Origin: Rhizobium sp. SEMIA4064
Lineage (GTDB): Bacteria > Pseudomonadota > Alphaproteobacteria > Rhizobiales > Rhizobiaceae
Length of the DNA stretch: 64,000 nucleotides
NCBI RefSeq assembly: GCF_003025035.1
Contig: NZ_PYJN01000005.1
Coordinates: forward strand, 1 to 64,000
Direction of reading: 5' to 3'
Below are positions 45,750 to 55,356 of the stretch, piece after piece. Position 1 is the stretch's first letter. Each line of letters begins with the position of its first letter. A program made the translations under genes and the position numbers. The notes below the pieces were generated by a model. It was not told the origin of the DNA, did no database searches, and saw only the letters and a list, made by a program, of their open reading frames with translations.

Positions 45750-47366
45750 ATGAGCAGCTTCTTTGAGAGTGATTCGCCGACCAATCTCGCGGAATATTCG
45801 GTCTCGGAATTATCCGGATCGATTAAGCGTACGGTCGAGAGCGCCTTCGATCAGGTACGGGTGCGCGGCGAAATATCCGGCTACCGCGGGCCGCATTCCT
45901 CCGGTCATGCCTATTTTTCGCTGAAGGATGACCGGGCTCGCATCGACGCTGTGATCTGGAAAGGCACATTCTCCAAGCTGAAATTCCGCCCCGAGGAGGG
46001 AATGGAAGTCATCGCCACCGGCAAAGTCACGACCTTCCCGGGCTCCTCGAAATACCAGATCGTCATCGAAACGCTGGAGCCGGCGGGCGCCGGTGCGCTG
46101 ATGGCCCTGTTGGAGGAGCGCAAGCGCAAGCTCAGCGCTGAGGGTCTGTTCGATGCCGACCGCAAGCGCCGGCTTCCTTTTTTGCCCAAGGTTATCGGTG
46201 TCGTCACTTCCCCGACGGGCGCGGTCATCCGCGACATCCTGCACCGCATCTCCGATCGCTTTCCCGTGCATGTGCTGGTCTGGCCGGTGAAGGTGCAGGG
46301 GGAGGGCTCGGGCGATGAGGTGGCGAATGCTATCCGCGGCTTCAACGAATTTATGCCCGGAGGCCCCGTTCCCCGTCCCGACGTGCTGATCGTCGCCCGT
46401 GGCGGCGGCAGCCTGGAGGATCTCTGGAGTTTCAACGACGAAGCGGTCGTCCGCGCAGCCGCGGCGAGCGAGATCCCGTTGATCTCCGCTGTCGGCCACG
46501 AGACCGACTGGACGCTGATCGACTATGCCGCCGATATCCGTGCTCCGACGCCGACAGGGGCTGCGGAAATGGCCGTGCCGGTCAAGGCTGAACTCGAGGC
46601 GCAGCTCGCAAGCCTGGCCGCCCGCCTGCAGGGTGGTGTCGGCCGGCAAATGGATCAACGCCGGCAGTCGGTGCGCGCGCTGCTTCGGGCGCTACCCTCG
46701 CTCGACCAGCTTCTGGCCCTGCCGCGCCGCCGCTTCGATGAGGCCGCCGCCGGCCTGGGCCGCGGGCTTGAGCTGAACACGCTCAACAAGCGCCGTGCCT
46801 TCGAACGCACCGCCTCGCATCTGCGGCCCGACGTGCTGTCGAACCGTATTGTCGAGCGCCGGCAGATGCTGGGCGAGCGGATGAGCCGCGCCGAACGCAC
46901 CGTCGAGCGGATGATCGACCGCGCCCGCGCCCGTATCGGCCGAGCCGATGCCGTTTTCGCCACGCTGCCATCGCGGTTGGCGACGCAGACTGGTCGTGCG
47001 CGCGATCATCTCGGCAATCTTTCCCGCCATGCCGACACCGCGATACGTCATCAGCTCGTGCGGGCGCGTGGCGAGTTGGTGGCCCAGGAGCGGATTCTGC
47101 AATCGCTATCCTACAAAAATGTGTTGAAGCGCGGCTATGCCGTCGTGCGCGACGAAGCCGACCGGCCCGTTTCGCTGGCCGCAGCACTCACCACAGGCGC
47201 CGCAATCTCCATCGAATTCGCCGATGGCCGCGTCGGTGCCGTCACCGGAGACGGCCCTGCCGCTCCTTCGCCGACGGTGCCGCCGGCAGATACGCCGCCG
47301 CAGAAGAAGCGGGTTGCGAAACCGGCCGATCCTGCCGATCCGCCGAAGCAGGGAAGCCTGTTCTGA
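45750..47366 (+). CDS. xseA: Exodeoxyribonuclease VII large subunit
   Basis: Single-strand exonuclease subunit of 538 residues. The N-terminal OB-fold starts [18 protein letters not shown] and includes VRGEISGY; the central catalytic domain shows [15 protein letters not shown] and [14 protein letters not shown] and [11 protein letters not shown]; a coiled-coil follows, and a proline/lysine-rich tail ends the protein. The xseB small subunit is not in the window. The NAD(P)H oxidoreductase gene overlaps its stop by one base. Confidence 0.96.
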   Translation: MSSFFESDSPTNLAEYSVSELSGSIKRTVESAFDQVRVRGEISGYRGPHSSGHAYFSLKDDRARIDAVIWKGTFSKLKFRPEEGMEVIATGKVTTFPGSSKYQIVIETLEPAGAGALMALLEERKRKLSAEGLFDADRKRRLPFLPKVIGVVTSPTGAVIRDILHRISDRFPVHVLVWPVKVQGEGSGDEVANAIRGFNEFMPGGPVPRPDVLIVARGGGSLEDLWSFNDEAVVRAAAASEIPLISAVGHETDWTLIDYAADIRAPTPTGAAEMAVPVKAELEAQLASLAARLQGGVGRQMDQRRQSVRALLRALPSLDQLLALPRRRFDEAAAGLGRGLELNTLNKRRAFERTASHLRPDVLSNRIVERRQMLGERMSRAERTVERMIDRARARIGRADAVFATLPSRLATQTGRARDHLGNLSRHADTAIRHQLVRARGELVAQERILQSLSYKNVLKRGYAVVRDEADRPVSLAAALTTGAAISIEFADGRVGAVTGDGPAAPSPTVPPADTPPQKKRVAKPADPADPPKQGSLF

Positions 47367-47962
47367 TGCGCATCCTCCTCGTGCTTGCCCATCCGCTGGA
47401 GGATAGCTTTGCGGCCGCGGTGGCGAAAACGGCGGAGGAGGCGCTTGTCGCCGGTGGGCATCAGGTGGATCTGCTCGATCTCTATCGCGAGGATTTCGAC
47501 CCGCGCCTGTCCGAAACCGAGCGGCGCGGCTATTTCGATCAACCCTATGATACGTCGGCAGTCGAGACTATCATTGCCCGGCTACGGGCCGCCGATGGGC
47601 TGATACTGGTCTTTCCCCAGTGGTGGTTCAATTTTCCGGCCATCCTCAAGGGCTTCTTCGATCGGGTCTTCGCGCCCGGCATCGCTTTCCGCCACGATCC
47701 GGCCGGCGGTCGTATCGTGCCGCAGTTGAGCAATATCCGCCTGTTCTGGGCGCTGACGACGACCGGTTCTCCCTGGTGGGTCGTGCACCTCTATATGGGC
47801 AATCCGGTGCGTCGCCTCTTGAAACGTGGCATCGCCGCCTTCTGCTCAAAGCGGCTCGATTTCCGCATGTTGACCCTGCACGACATGGATCGGATCGGTG
47901 AAGACAAGCGTCTTGCTCATCTCGCTCGCATCAGGAATGCGCTGGCCGCACTGTCGCTTTGA
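47366..47962 (+). CDS. Flavodoxin-fold NAD(P)H-dependent oxidoreductase
   Basis: A 198-residue quinone reductase-like protein (NQO1/KefF group). The FMN loop is LAHPLEDSFAAAV, followed by LVFPQWWFNFPAILKGFFDRVF, the classic nicotinamide-side motif, and TTTGSPWW. Start ATG 47366 overlaps the xseA stop (TGATG), so it is translationally coupled to xseA although no functional link is known. Confidence 0.92.
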   Translation: MRILLVLAHPLEDSFAAAVAKTAEEALVAGGHQVDLLDLYREDFDPRLSETERRGYFDQPYDTSAVETIIARLRAADGLILVFPQWWFNFPAILKGFFDRVFAPGIAFRHDPAGGRIVPQLSNIRLFWALTTTGSPWWVVHLYMGNPVRRLLKRGIAAFCSKRLDFRMLTLHDMDRIGEDKRLAHLARIRNALAALSL

Positions 47963-48065
47963 GCTAACTAATCCCCAGTACCTAATTCGCAATCAATTCG
48001 GCTGATATGCGGTTTTGGCGACGGTATGTTATTCTAACACCATGTTTTTTTGGGAGGGCCATACG

Positions 48066-49175
48066 ATGAGGCTGGCCTCTTACAACGTCGAAAACCTGTT
48101 CGATCGCGCCAAGGCGATGAATCTCGATAGCTGGGAGGAAGGCCGTCCGATCCTTGAGAAGTTCGCCGCACTTGAGGGCCTACTCGGCCAGGTGAGCTAC
48201 AGCGACGCCGATCGGCGCAGAATGACGGAATTGATCGTCGCACTTGGCCTGGAGAAAAGCGATATCGGTCCCTTCGTTCTTCTGCGGCGCAATCGCGGTG
48301 CGCTGTTGACGCGGCCGAAAACCGGCGGCGTCGTCGTGACCGCCGACGGTCGCGCCGATTGGGTCGGCTCGCTGGAGTTGCGCGAAGAGCCGGTGGATGA
48401 AGAGGCGATGCGCAACACGGCCCGCGTCATGAACGATGTCAATGCCGATGTGCTGGGTATTGTCGAAGTCGAAAGCCGGCCGGCTCTGTCCTCTTTCAAT
48501 TCATTGATCGTGCCGGCGGTCGGCGGCGATCCTTTCGCGCATGTCATGGTGATCGATGGCAATGACGAGCGCGGTATCGATGTCGGTCTTATGACGCGGA
48601 AAGATTTCCCGATCGGGTTCATGCGCAGCCATGTCGATGATCGCATGCCGGATGGATCGCTGGTCTTCTCACGGGATTGCGCCGAATATCGCGTCACGAC
48701 GCCCGCCGGCGCGACGCTCGTCGTTCTGGTCAATCATTTCAAAAGCAAAGGCTATGGTGGCGTGCAAGCGTCGGATGCCCGCCGAAGGACTCAGGCGAAA
48801 CGGGCACGGGAAATCTACGAGGCGCTGCTGACGGAAGGTGTCAACTATGTTGCCTTGATCGGCGACCTCAACGACTTTCCCGACAGCCAGCCGCTGAAGC
48901 CGTTGACGACGAGCACCCTGAAGGATGCCTTCACCCATCCGGACTTCGATGATGGTGGTTATCCCGGCACCTATGGCCTCTGCAACACCACCAGCAAGAT
49001 CGACTATCTTTTCCTGTCGCCGACGCTCTTCGACAGGGTTCAAGGTGGCGGTGTTTTCCGCAGGGGCCTGTGGCCGGGCTCACGCCCGAAGCGCTGGGAC
49101 GTCTATCCGGAGCTGACGGCGGAGAAGCAGGGCGCATCGGACCACGCCGCCGTGTGGGTGGATCTGGATATTTGA
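48066..49175 (+). CDS. Endonuclease/exonuclease/phosphatase family protein
   Basis: A 369-residue EEP-fold hydrolase. Motifs: ASYNVENLFDR at the start, VLGIVEVESRPAL with the metal-binding Glu, GDLNDFPDS with the Asp-Asn pair, and ASDHAAVWVDL at the end with the catalytic Asp-His. No signal peptide, so cytosolic. Acts on nucleic acid or a phosphodiester; the substrate is unknown. Start ATG 48066 has GGAGG nine bases upstream. Confidence 0.9.
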   Translation: MRLASYNVENLFDRAKAMNLDSWEEGRPILEKFAALEGLLGQVSYSDADRRRMTELIVALGLEKSDIGPFVLLRRNRGALLTRPKTGGVVVTADGRADWVGSLELREEPVDEEAMRNTARVMNDVNADVLGIVEVESRPALSSFNSLIVPAVGGDPFAHVMVIDGNDERGIDVGLMTRKDFPIGFMRSHVDDRMPDGSLVFSRDCAEYRVTTPAGATLVVLVNHFKSKGYGGVQASDARRRTQAKRAREIYEALLTEGVNYVALIGDLNDFPDSQPLKPLTTSTLKDAFTHPDFDDGGYPGTYGLCNTTSKIDYLFLSPTLFDRVQGGGVFRRGLWPGSRPKRWDVYPELTAEKQGASDHAAVWVDLDI

Positions 49176-49209
49176 TCCCCGCTCCATCGAAACGGGGGTA
49201 TCTATGACC

Positions 49210-50463
49210 CTAAGCCCATTCGCCTCCGCGCATGACCGGCATGCGTGAGCCGTCAAGCTTGATGCCGTCGATATCGACCTTGTCGGAGCCGATCATCCAG
49301 TCGATGTGAATCAGGCTGGAATTGCCGCCCTGGGCCTTGATCTGCTCCTGGCTCAAGGTCGCGCCGTCGATGAAGCATTTGGAATAGCATTGGCCGAGCG
49401 CGATGTGGCAGGACGCGTTTTCGTCGAACAGCGTGTTGTAGAACAGGATGCCGCTGGCCGAGATCGGCGAGGAATGCGGCACCAATGCCACTTCGCCGAG
49501 GCGCCGTGCGCCTTCGTCGGTATCCAGCACCTTGTTCAGCACTTCTTCGCCTCGCGACGCTTTCGCCTCGACAATACGGCCGCCTTCGAAGCGAACCCGG
49601 ATGTTGTCGATCAAGGTGCCCTGATGCGAAAGCGGTTTGGTCGAGGAGACATAGCCTTCGACACGCAGCGCATGCGGCGTGGTGAATACCTCCTCGGTCG
49701 GGATGTTCGGGTTGCAGGTGACGCCGTTCTTGGCGACCGAGGCGCCGCCATGCCATTCGTGGCCGTCGGCAAGGCCGATCTTCACATCGGTGCCCGGACC
49801 CTGGAAGTGCAGGGCGGCGAAGCGCTGACCGTTCATCCAGGTCGAACGCTTATGTAGATTGGCATTGTGCTCGGCCCAGGCGCCGATCGGATCCGGCACG
49901 TCGACGCGCGAGGCGGCGAAGATCGCCTTGGCGAGCTTGGCAACGGCGATCGCTTCCGGATCGTCCGGGAAGACCAGCTTCGCCCAGGAGGGATTCGGAT
50001 AGGAAACGATGTTCCAGTTGATGTCGAAATTGGAGATCTTTTCCAGCGCCGGCTTGTAGGCGGCAGAGTTGGCGCGGTTGGCGCGCGCGACCTTGGCCGG
50101 CTCCTGGCCGGAGAGCAGCATCGGATTGTCGCCAGAGATCGCGAGCCGCGCGGCATTGTTGGCATAGGCCTTGGCCATGCCTTCATAGAGCCAGTTAGAA
50201 GCGCGGTCGAAGCTGCCGTCATGGCCGTATTCGTAGCGGGCGAGTGTGGTCTCCTCGTCGGAATAGAACGTGGTGACCAGACCGGCGCCGGCCTTGTAAG
50301 CCTCGCGGGTGATCAGCCGCACCAGCGGCATCGACACGACCGGGGCGGTGATGACCAGATCCTGGTTTTTCTGCAGTTGCAGCCCGACCTTCACGGCCAC
50401 TTCGGCAAGCTTTTCCAGCTTGGCGGGATCGACGGGATGATGGTTGGGGGAGGCGAACGTCAT
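49210..50463 (-). CDS. Aminopeptidase, M29 family (PepS/AmpS type)
   Basis: A 417-residue metallo-aminopeptidase. The C-terminal half holds the dinuclear metal site: GEVALVPHSSPISASGILFYNTLFDENASCHIALGQ supplies the Glu, His and Asp residues of the family, and SLIHIDWMIGSDKVDIDGI follows. The N-terminal domain is alpha/beta. Releases N-terminal residues from peptides in the cytosol. Monocistronic. Confidence 0.92.
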   Translation of the reverse strand: MTFASPNHHPVDPAKLEKLAEVAVKVGLQLQKNQDLVITAPVVSMPLVRLITREAYKAGAGLVTTFYSDEETTLARYEYGHDGSFDRASNWLYEGMAKAYANNAARLAISGDNPMLLSGQEPAKVARANRANSAAYKPALEKISNFDINWNIVSYPNPSWAKLVFPDDPEAIAVAKLAKAIFAASRVDVPDPIGAWAEHNANLHKRSTWMNGQRFAALHFQGPGTDVKIGLADGHEWHGGASVAKNGVTCNPNIPTEEVFTTPHALRVEGYVSSTKPLSHQGTLIDNIRVRFEGGRIVEAKASRGEEVLNKVLDTDEGARRLGEVALVPHSSPISASGILFYNTLFDENASCHIALGQCYSKCFIDGATLSQEQIKAQGGNSSLIHIDWMIGSDKVDIDGIKLDGSRMPVMRGGEWA

Positions 50464-50555
50464 GGCAAAACCTGCGTGCTGAGGATCGGAACAACGGTCC
50501 CAGACTTAGACCCGTTTGCGCCGGAAATGAAGGCTGTTTTGTTTTTTAAAGCCTG

Positions 50556-50640
50556 TCGCGCAAAAGTGCGTAGCGGTTTTGCGATCACGACATGCGCAAA
50601 ATCAAATACCTAAGCGCACGGAGCGACTCTCAGAGATCGC
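50556..50640. repeat. RIME-like intergenic repeat fragment
   Basis: Positions 50562-50580 repeat exactly the 19 bases found at 7260-7278, in the same orientation, and the flanks contain palindromic segments (GCGCAAAA near 50560 and TGCGCAAAA near 50592; GCGATGCGC near 50640). It is a diverged copy of the same rhizobial repeat family, between the M29 and YbaK genes. Confidence 0.55.
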
Positions 50641-50657
50641 GATGCGCTTTGGTGCGA

Positions 50658-51131
50658 TCAAGCGATCAGCGGCGCGGCCTTCGCCTTCAAAAGCTTCAGC
50701 GCATCCTGCGGGTTAAGGCGCACTTGCAGGCCGCGTTGACCGCCGTTGATGTAGACATAGGCTTCCGTCATCGCCTGTGCCTCGATCGCCGTCGGCACGG
50801 TCTTCTTCTGGCCGAAAGGGCTAATGCCGCCGACATGATACCCCGTCAGTCGCTCGGCATCGGCGGGCTTCATCATGGCCGCCGATTTGCCGCCGAAGGC
50901 GGCCGCGAGCTTTTTCATGCTGACCTCATGGTCTGATGGAACGACCACGCAAACCGGCTTGCCGTCCACTTCGGCCATCAATGTCTTCAAGACCCGACGC
51001 GGCTCCTCGCCCAACGCTTCCGCCGCCTGCATGCCGACACGCTCGGCATTCGGATCGTACTCATAAGTATGGACGGTGAAGGCAACCTTGGCCTGAGTCA
51101 GCATCTGCGTGGCACGGGTGGTTTTGGACAT
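50658..51131 (-). CDS. ybaK: Cys-tRNA(Pro) deacylase YbaK/EbsC family
   Basis: A 157-residue trans-editing protein that hydrolyses Cys-tRNA(Pro). The family pattern is visible: RVGMQAAEALGEEPRRVLKTLMAEVDGKPVCVVVPSD, with the conserved Lys of the catalytic pocket, and LTGYHVGGISPFG. Start ATG 51131 has AAGGG upstream; 13 preceding codons in frame are unlikely. It is read in the same direction as the ArsC-like gene 10 bases upstream. Confidence 0.9.
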   Translation of the reverse strand: MSKTTRATQMLTQAKVAFTVHTYEYDPNAERVGMQAAEALGEEPRRVLKTLMAEVDGKPVCVVVPSDHEVSMKKLAAAFGGKSAAMMKPADAERLTGYHVGGISPFGQKKTVPTAIEAQAMTEAYVYINGGQRGLQVRLNPQDALKLLKAKAAPLIA

Positions 51132-51141
51132 GGCGCAGCCC

Positions 51142-51498
51142 TTATGCATCCACCTCGAAGGCACCCGCATAGATCTCCGGCTTGAAGCCGATCAGCAATT
51201 TGCCGTCGGCTTCCAACACCGGGCGCTTGATCATCGACGGCTGGGCCAGCATCAGAGCGATGGCTTTGTCCTTGGTGAGATCGGTGCGGTCTCCTTCGGG
51301 GAGCGCCTTGAAGGTGGTGCCGGCGCGGTTGAGCACGGTTTCCCAACCGGCCTGCGCGGTCCAGCGTTCCAGATGGTCGCGGTCGATGCCGACAGCCTTG
51401 TAGTCGTGGAAATCATAGGCGATGCCGTGGCCTTCCAGCCAGGTCCGCGCCTTCTTCATCGTGTCGCAATTCTTGATGCCGTAAATGGTGATCGTCAT
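51142..51498 (-). CDS. ArsC/Spx-like reductase family (YffB type)
   Basis: A 118-residue thioredoxin-fold protein with GIKNCDTMKKA (single Cys11) and the later MIKRPVLE segment containing the family Arg. Matches the YffB/Spx-like branch, whose members are not true arsenate reductases; glutathione-linked thiol reduction is suspected. Likely in one transcript with ybaK. Confidence 0.85.
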   Translation of the reverse strand: MTITIYGIKNCDTMKKARTWLEGHGIAYDFHDYKAVGIDRDHLERWTAQAGWETVLNRAGTTFKALPEGDRTDLTKDKAIALMLAQPSMIKRPVLEADGKLLIGFKPEIYAGAFEVDA

Positions 51499-51592
51499 GC
51501 CGAATCCGTTCCTTGCTGTGTGCCATCGCATAACACGCAAGCGGAGACGAGCGAAAGTCGGGGCGAAGGTTCGACGATTCCTCTGAGATGCC

Positions 51593-52654
51593 TCAGTCTT
51601 CCAGCGCTCCCGGCTTGCGGGTAGCTTCGCTCGGCTTGTCGCAGCCGATTTTCATCAGGTCGCCGCGGCGGCGGACGAGCCGGTCGGACACCCGGGTGAC
51701 GATGAGGCCGGCTTGCGGGGCGTGGACATCGATCGTGCCATCGGGCATGCCGGGCGCGGTAAGGATCGTCGCCAGCAGGTCTCCTTCACCGACACGTTCG
51801 CCGATATTGCGATGGAAAAGCACGGTGCCGGCCTGCGGCGCACGGATGATCTCGACATTGTCGAGCGGCACGGCCGGTCCGCTAAAGCTGGACAGGTTCA
51901 CGCCATCATCACGGACGGCGCCACGGGCAGCGAGGAAACGCCAGAGCCCTTCGGCATCCCTTTTCGCCATCTCCGGATAAACATCGCGGGTGCCGCGCAA
52001 TTCGACGGTCACCGACAATTTTCCCGGCAGGTGCGCCTTCTTCTCGCCGGGCACTTCGTATTTCCAGGCGAAGCTCACGGCTTCCTCGAAGGCAGAGCTT
52101 TCGCCATCCGACAGCAGTACGGCGTCCATGTTCAGCGCCGCCGCCAGATCGGCTGCCTCCGGCCAGAAGGCTTCGTCGATATAAGCATATTGCAGGGATT
52201 CATCATCGCAATGCAGATCGATGACCAGATCGGCCCCCAGCGCCATGTGGATGAGCTGCCGCTTCAGCCGGTCGGCGGCGGGGTAGCGTTCCAGATTCTC
52301 GATCAGCAGGTGACGGTCGCGCGCCGAGATCAGCGGAAAGTCACGGTTGAAATTGGTGCGCGTGCCCAAATCGAAGCGACCTTGCATTTCGCCGAAATGC
52401 GATTGCGCCGCGCCGATCGGATTGGCGTGCGGCACGACGATGATATCGCTCAGAACCGCGCCTTCCGTCTCCGCCTGCCTGAGCCGCTCGCAGAGGAAAT
52501 GGGTCAGCGCCGTGCCCGGCAGTTCGCCGGCATGCAGCGCCGCCTGGATGTAGATCTTCGGCGCATCCGGTTTGCTGCCGGCAAAATGCAACACAGGCAA
52601 CCGCCACGCGATCCCAGGCGTATCGCCGTCGATGGTGATATGCGTGATGTCCAT
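51593..52654 (-). CDS. Succinylglutamate desuccinylase/aspartoacylase family protein
   Basis: A 353-residue zinc-dependent M14-like amidohydrolase. Zinc ligands are His41 and Glu44 in AALHAGELPG and His148 in VIDLHCDDE; NFNRDFPLI is the substrate carboxylate-binding motif. The C-terminal beta domain follows after about 260. Related proteins deacylate N-acyl amino acids, including DoeB-type ectoine catabolism; the specific substrate is not determined. Start ATG 52654 has CAGGAGA upstream. Confidence 0.88.
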   Translation of the reverse strand: MDITHITIDGDTPGIAWRLPVLHFAGSKPDAPKIYIQAALHAGELPGTALTHFLCERLRQAETEGAVLSDIIVVPHANPIGAAQSHFGEMQGRFDLGTRTNFNRDFPLISARDRHLLIENLERYPAADRLKRQLIHMALGADLVIDLHCDDESLQYAYIDEAFWPEAADLAAALNMDAVLLSDGESSAFEEAVSFAWKYEVPGEKKAHLPGKLSVTVELRGTRDVYPEMAKRDAEGLWRFLAARGAVRDDGVNLSSFSGPAVPLDNVEIIRAPQAGTVLFHRNIGERVGEGDLLATILTAPGMPDGTIDVHAPQAGLIVTRVSDRLVRRRGDLMKIGCDKPSEATRKPGALED

Positions 52655-52807
52655 GTGTTTTTCTCCTGCTTGCGATGGCTGATACCAAGTCGCGGCCGCC
52701 ACGCGCAATAATTATGGGAAGATGGCGCGCGGGTGGATCAGAACTTGTTCCACCGCCTCCCGAAAGACAAGGGCTCCGGTTGCTGAGCCTTTGTCGTTGC
52801 TTCCGTA

Positions 52808-53989
52808 TTATAGGCCGCCGTTTTTACGCAGGCTCATGATCAGCGCAAGGCTGAGCAGAACGGCGCCGGCACCGAGGAGAAAGGGTGCGGTATAGCCGAA
52901 CCGATTGGCGAGCAGGCCGGCGATCGGGCCGGTGCTCCCAAGCGCCAGATCCAGGAAAACCGAATAGAGGCCCAGCGCCACGCCACGATTTTGTGGTGGG
53001 ACATGCGCCATCGCCTCATTGCCGAGCGCCGGAAAGATCGGTGCAAAGCCAGCTCCGGCGAGCGCCGCACCGATGATGGCAATGGTGGGCGAGGGAGCAA
53101 AGGCGAGCGCCATGAGTCCCAGGATCTCCAGCACCAGCGAGACTCGCGCCAGCGGCAAGCCGCCGAAGCGGGCGACGGCTTGCGCCAACCCCAGGCGAAC
53201 GCCGATGAAGGCCAGGCCGAAAGCGCTCAACGCCAGCGAAGCCCCGTCCCAATCGCGGCTATGGAAAAACAAGGCGACGAAGGCCATCACGACGCCGAAG
53301 CCGCTGGAGGCAAGCGCCAGCGCCACGCCAAAAGGCGCGATACGGCTGAAGACCTGGCCGGTGCCGATGCCCTTCTCCTTGACGCCGGGCACCGCTGGCC
53401 GCGTCTGCGCCAGCATCAGGCCCGCAATTGCCAGGCCGATCGTCACGGCGCCCGTGGCGAAGAAGCCGTATTGCCCCTCCAGCCAAGCGCCAAAGGGGGC
53501 CGCAAGCGCGATGCCGCCATAGGTGGCGATGCCGTTCCAGGAGATGATGCGCACGGTTTCGCGCGATCCCATCAGCCCGATCGCCCAGGTGATCGCCGCT
53601 GTGCTGACCAAGCTTTCACCGACGCCGAGCGCCAATCGGCCGAGCAGCAGTAGCGCCAGGCTCAGAGCGGGAGTACCCGCCACCAGTGCCGATGCCAATG
53701 TCAGGGCGCCGGAAAATCCGTAGGCGAAGAAGCCGAGGAAAACCGAACGGCGTGGCCCATACCGGTCGCACAGCCGGCCGACCTGCGCGCGGCTGATGAT
53801 GGTAGCCACATACTGCGCGCTGATGGTGATGCCGGCCCAGACGACACCGAATCCGAGGCCGCTATCAACATAGGTCGGCAACACGGCGAGCGGCAGCCCG
53901 ATGGCGACATAGCCGAAGAAGGTCAGCGCAACGATGGAAAGGAGGGATAAGGTCGAGGAGGACTGGATGGTTTGGGAGGCAGTGTTCAC
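52808..53989 (-). CDS. MFS transporter (YhhS/YfcJ-like)
   Basis: A 393-residue major facilitator with twelve predicted transmembrane helices. The loop 2-3 motif is GRLCDRYGPRRSV. Features such as VVWAGITISAQYVATIISRAQVGR and NEAMAHVPPQNRGVALG match the YhhS/YfcJ (UPF0226) branch, which includes drug or arabinose-type efflux proteins. Substrate unknown. Monocistronic; its upstream region is not shared with another start. Confidence 0.88.
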   Translation of the reverse strand: MNTASQTIQSSSTLSLLSIVALTFFGYVAIGLPLAVLPTYVDSGLGFGVVWAGITISAQYVATIISRAQVGRLCDRYGPRRSVFLGFFAYGFSGALTLASALVAGTPALSLALLLLGRLALGVGESLVSTAAITWAIGLMGSRETVRIISWNGIATYGGIALAAPFGAWLEGQYGFFATGAVTIGLAIAGLMLAQTRPAVPGVKEKGIGTGQVFSRIAPFGVALALASSGFGVVMAFVALFFHSRDWDGASLALSAFGLAFIGVRLGLAQAVARFGGLPLARVSLVLEILGLMALAFAPSPTIAIIGAALAGAGFAPIFPALGNEAMAHVPPQNRGVALGLYSVFLDLALGSTGPIAGLLANRFGYTAPFLLGAGAVLLSLALIMSLRKNGGL

Positions 53990-54286
53990 GAGATATCGCC
54001 TGCGGGCACCGGCGTGCGGTGTCCTTACTGTTTGCCATACGGATCGGGGTTCGTACCGGATAGGAGCGGCGGCAGCGGCCGAACGACCGTGCGACGTCGC
54101 GATCAGTTTGGTAACAGGCGAGGAGAGGTCGGGTCAATGAAATTGCTGCTCTGCAGCAAAAAATGATGACCCGTTCAAGCAATTGTGTTCGGCGTCCTAG
54201 CGGACGAGGGGATCGCACCACTTCTGGTCAGCGTTTTTGCCATGGGAAGGGAGGCAAGGTGACGATTGCGCCACCTTGCCCTGGCT
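53990..54286. other. Intergenic region with a terminator-like hairpin
   Basis: No gene is supported. GGCAAGGTG (54253-54261) and CACCTTGCC (54272-54280) form a perfect 9-bp stem with a 10-base loop just beyond the 3' end of the quinone oxidoreductase gene and probably end its transcript. The rest is the MFS transporter upstream region. Confidence 0.55.
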
Positions 54287-55261
54287 TCACATCGTCAACA
54301 CCACGCTTGCCGTCGTTCGCCCTGCTTCGAGGTCGGCATGCGCCCTGGCGGCATCCTTCAGCGCATATTCCGCGCCGATCGGATTGATCAGGCCGGCCTG
54401 CAATTCCGCCATGAGCGCCTCGGCGCCCTGCCGGTAGAGATCGGGATCGTTGGCATAGGTCAGCACGCTCGGGCGAGCGAGACCGATGGCGCGGGGCGCG
54501 GTCAGTTCCTCGATCTGGATCGGAGGAATCGGGCCGCCAGCCTGGCCGAGGCTGGCGACCATGCCAAAGGGGCGGACAGTGGCGAGTGTCTGCGACAGCA
54601 TCGCGCCGCCGATGCCGTCGACGGCGAGATGCACGCCCCGGCGATCGGCGATGCGGCGCGTCTCTTCCACCCAATCCTCGGACGTATGCAGAAGAACGGC
54701 GTCGGCGCCGGCTTCATAGGCAAATTCGGCCTTGGCTTCCGAACCGACGGTGGCGATGACGTTAGCGCCGAGCCGCTTGGCCCAGCGCGCTACGATCTGC
54801 CCGACACCGCCGGCTGCCGCATGCACCAGAACCCATTCGCCCGGCTGCAGTGGGTGGACCTTATGGAGCAGCATATGGGCCGTGAGCCCCCGCAACATCG
54901 TGCTGCCGGCGAGCCGTTCGCTGACATCGTCGGGCAGACGCACCAGCCGGGAGGCCGGCAAAGTGCGCACTTCGGCATAACTTCCGAGCGGATGGCCGAC
55001 ATAGGCGACGCGATCGCCAACCGACAGGCCCTCGACACCGGAGCCGATCGCTTCCACGACGCCGGCACCCTCGAAGCCGAGAACAGTCTGGCCGGGCGGC
55101 CGGGGATAAAGCCCGGACCGAATATAGATATCGACGAAATTGACGCCAGAGATGCTTTGGCGGATGCGGGCCTGGCCGGGTCCTGGCTCGGTGATGGCAA
55201 GATCAACGAGTTTCATGGTCTCAGGGCTGCCGGGGCTGGTTATCGCGATGGCTAGAGGCAT
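54287..55261 (-). CDS. Quinone oxidoreductase (zinc-free MDR family)
   Basis: A 324-residue NADPH:quinone oxidoreductase. The MDR fold is clear: GVNFVDIYIRSGLYP with the quinone-reductase pattern, GFEGAGVVEAIGSGVEGLSVGDRVAY, and the NADPH-binding AAAGGVGQIVARWAKRLGANVIATV, which has the AxxGGVG loop. The structural and catalytic zinc ligands of alcohol dehydrogenases are missing, as in Qor. Start ATG 55261 has AAGGAGA upstream. Divergent from a LysR gene, which is its likely regulator. Confidence 0.92.
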   Translation of the reverse strand: MPLAIAITSPGSPETMKLVDLAITEPGPGQARIRQSISGVNFVDIYIRSGLYPRPPGQTVLGFEGAGVVEAIGSGVEGLSVGDRVAYVGHPLGSYAEVRTLPASRLVRLPDDVSERLAGSTMLRGLTAHMLLHKVHPLQPGEWVLVHAAAGGVGQIVARWAKRLGANVIATVGSEAKAEFAYEAGADAVLLHTSEDWVEETRRIADRRGVHLAVDGIGGAMLSQTLATVRPFGMVASLGQAGGPIPPIQIEELTAPRAIGLARPSVLTYANDPDLYRQGAEALMAELQAGLINPIGAEYALKDAARAHADLEAGRTTASVVLTM

Positions 55262-55287
55262 AGAACAGTCTCCTTTCAGACGCATTT

Positions 55288-55316
55288 TTGATCACAAAGC
55301 CGCGTCTGAATAAATT
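55288..55316 (+). promoter_or_regulatory. Predicted promoter of the LysR gene at 55354
   Basis: TTGATC (55288-55293) and TAAATT (55311-55316) with a 17-base spacer, four of six matches each. Transcription would begin around 55322, very close to ATG 55321 and just before the palindrome at 55333-55356. Confidence 0.35.
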
Positions 55317-55332
55317 CGGTATGAACTCACTG

Positions 55333-55356
55333 CATCTGTGCAATAATGCACAGATG
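55333..55356. promoter_or_regulatory. Perfect palindrome over the LysR start codon
   Basis: CATCTGTGCA (55333-55342) and TGCACAGATG (55347-55356) are exact complements around ATAA. The right arm ends in the ATG preferred as the LysR start. It could be an operator for autoregulation or an RNA hairpin that hides the start codon. Confidence 0.5.
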
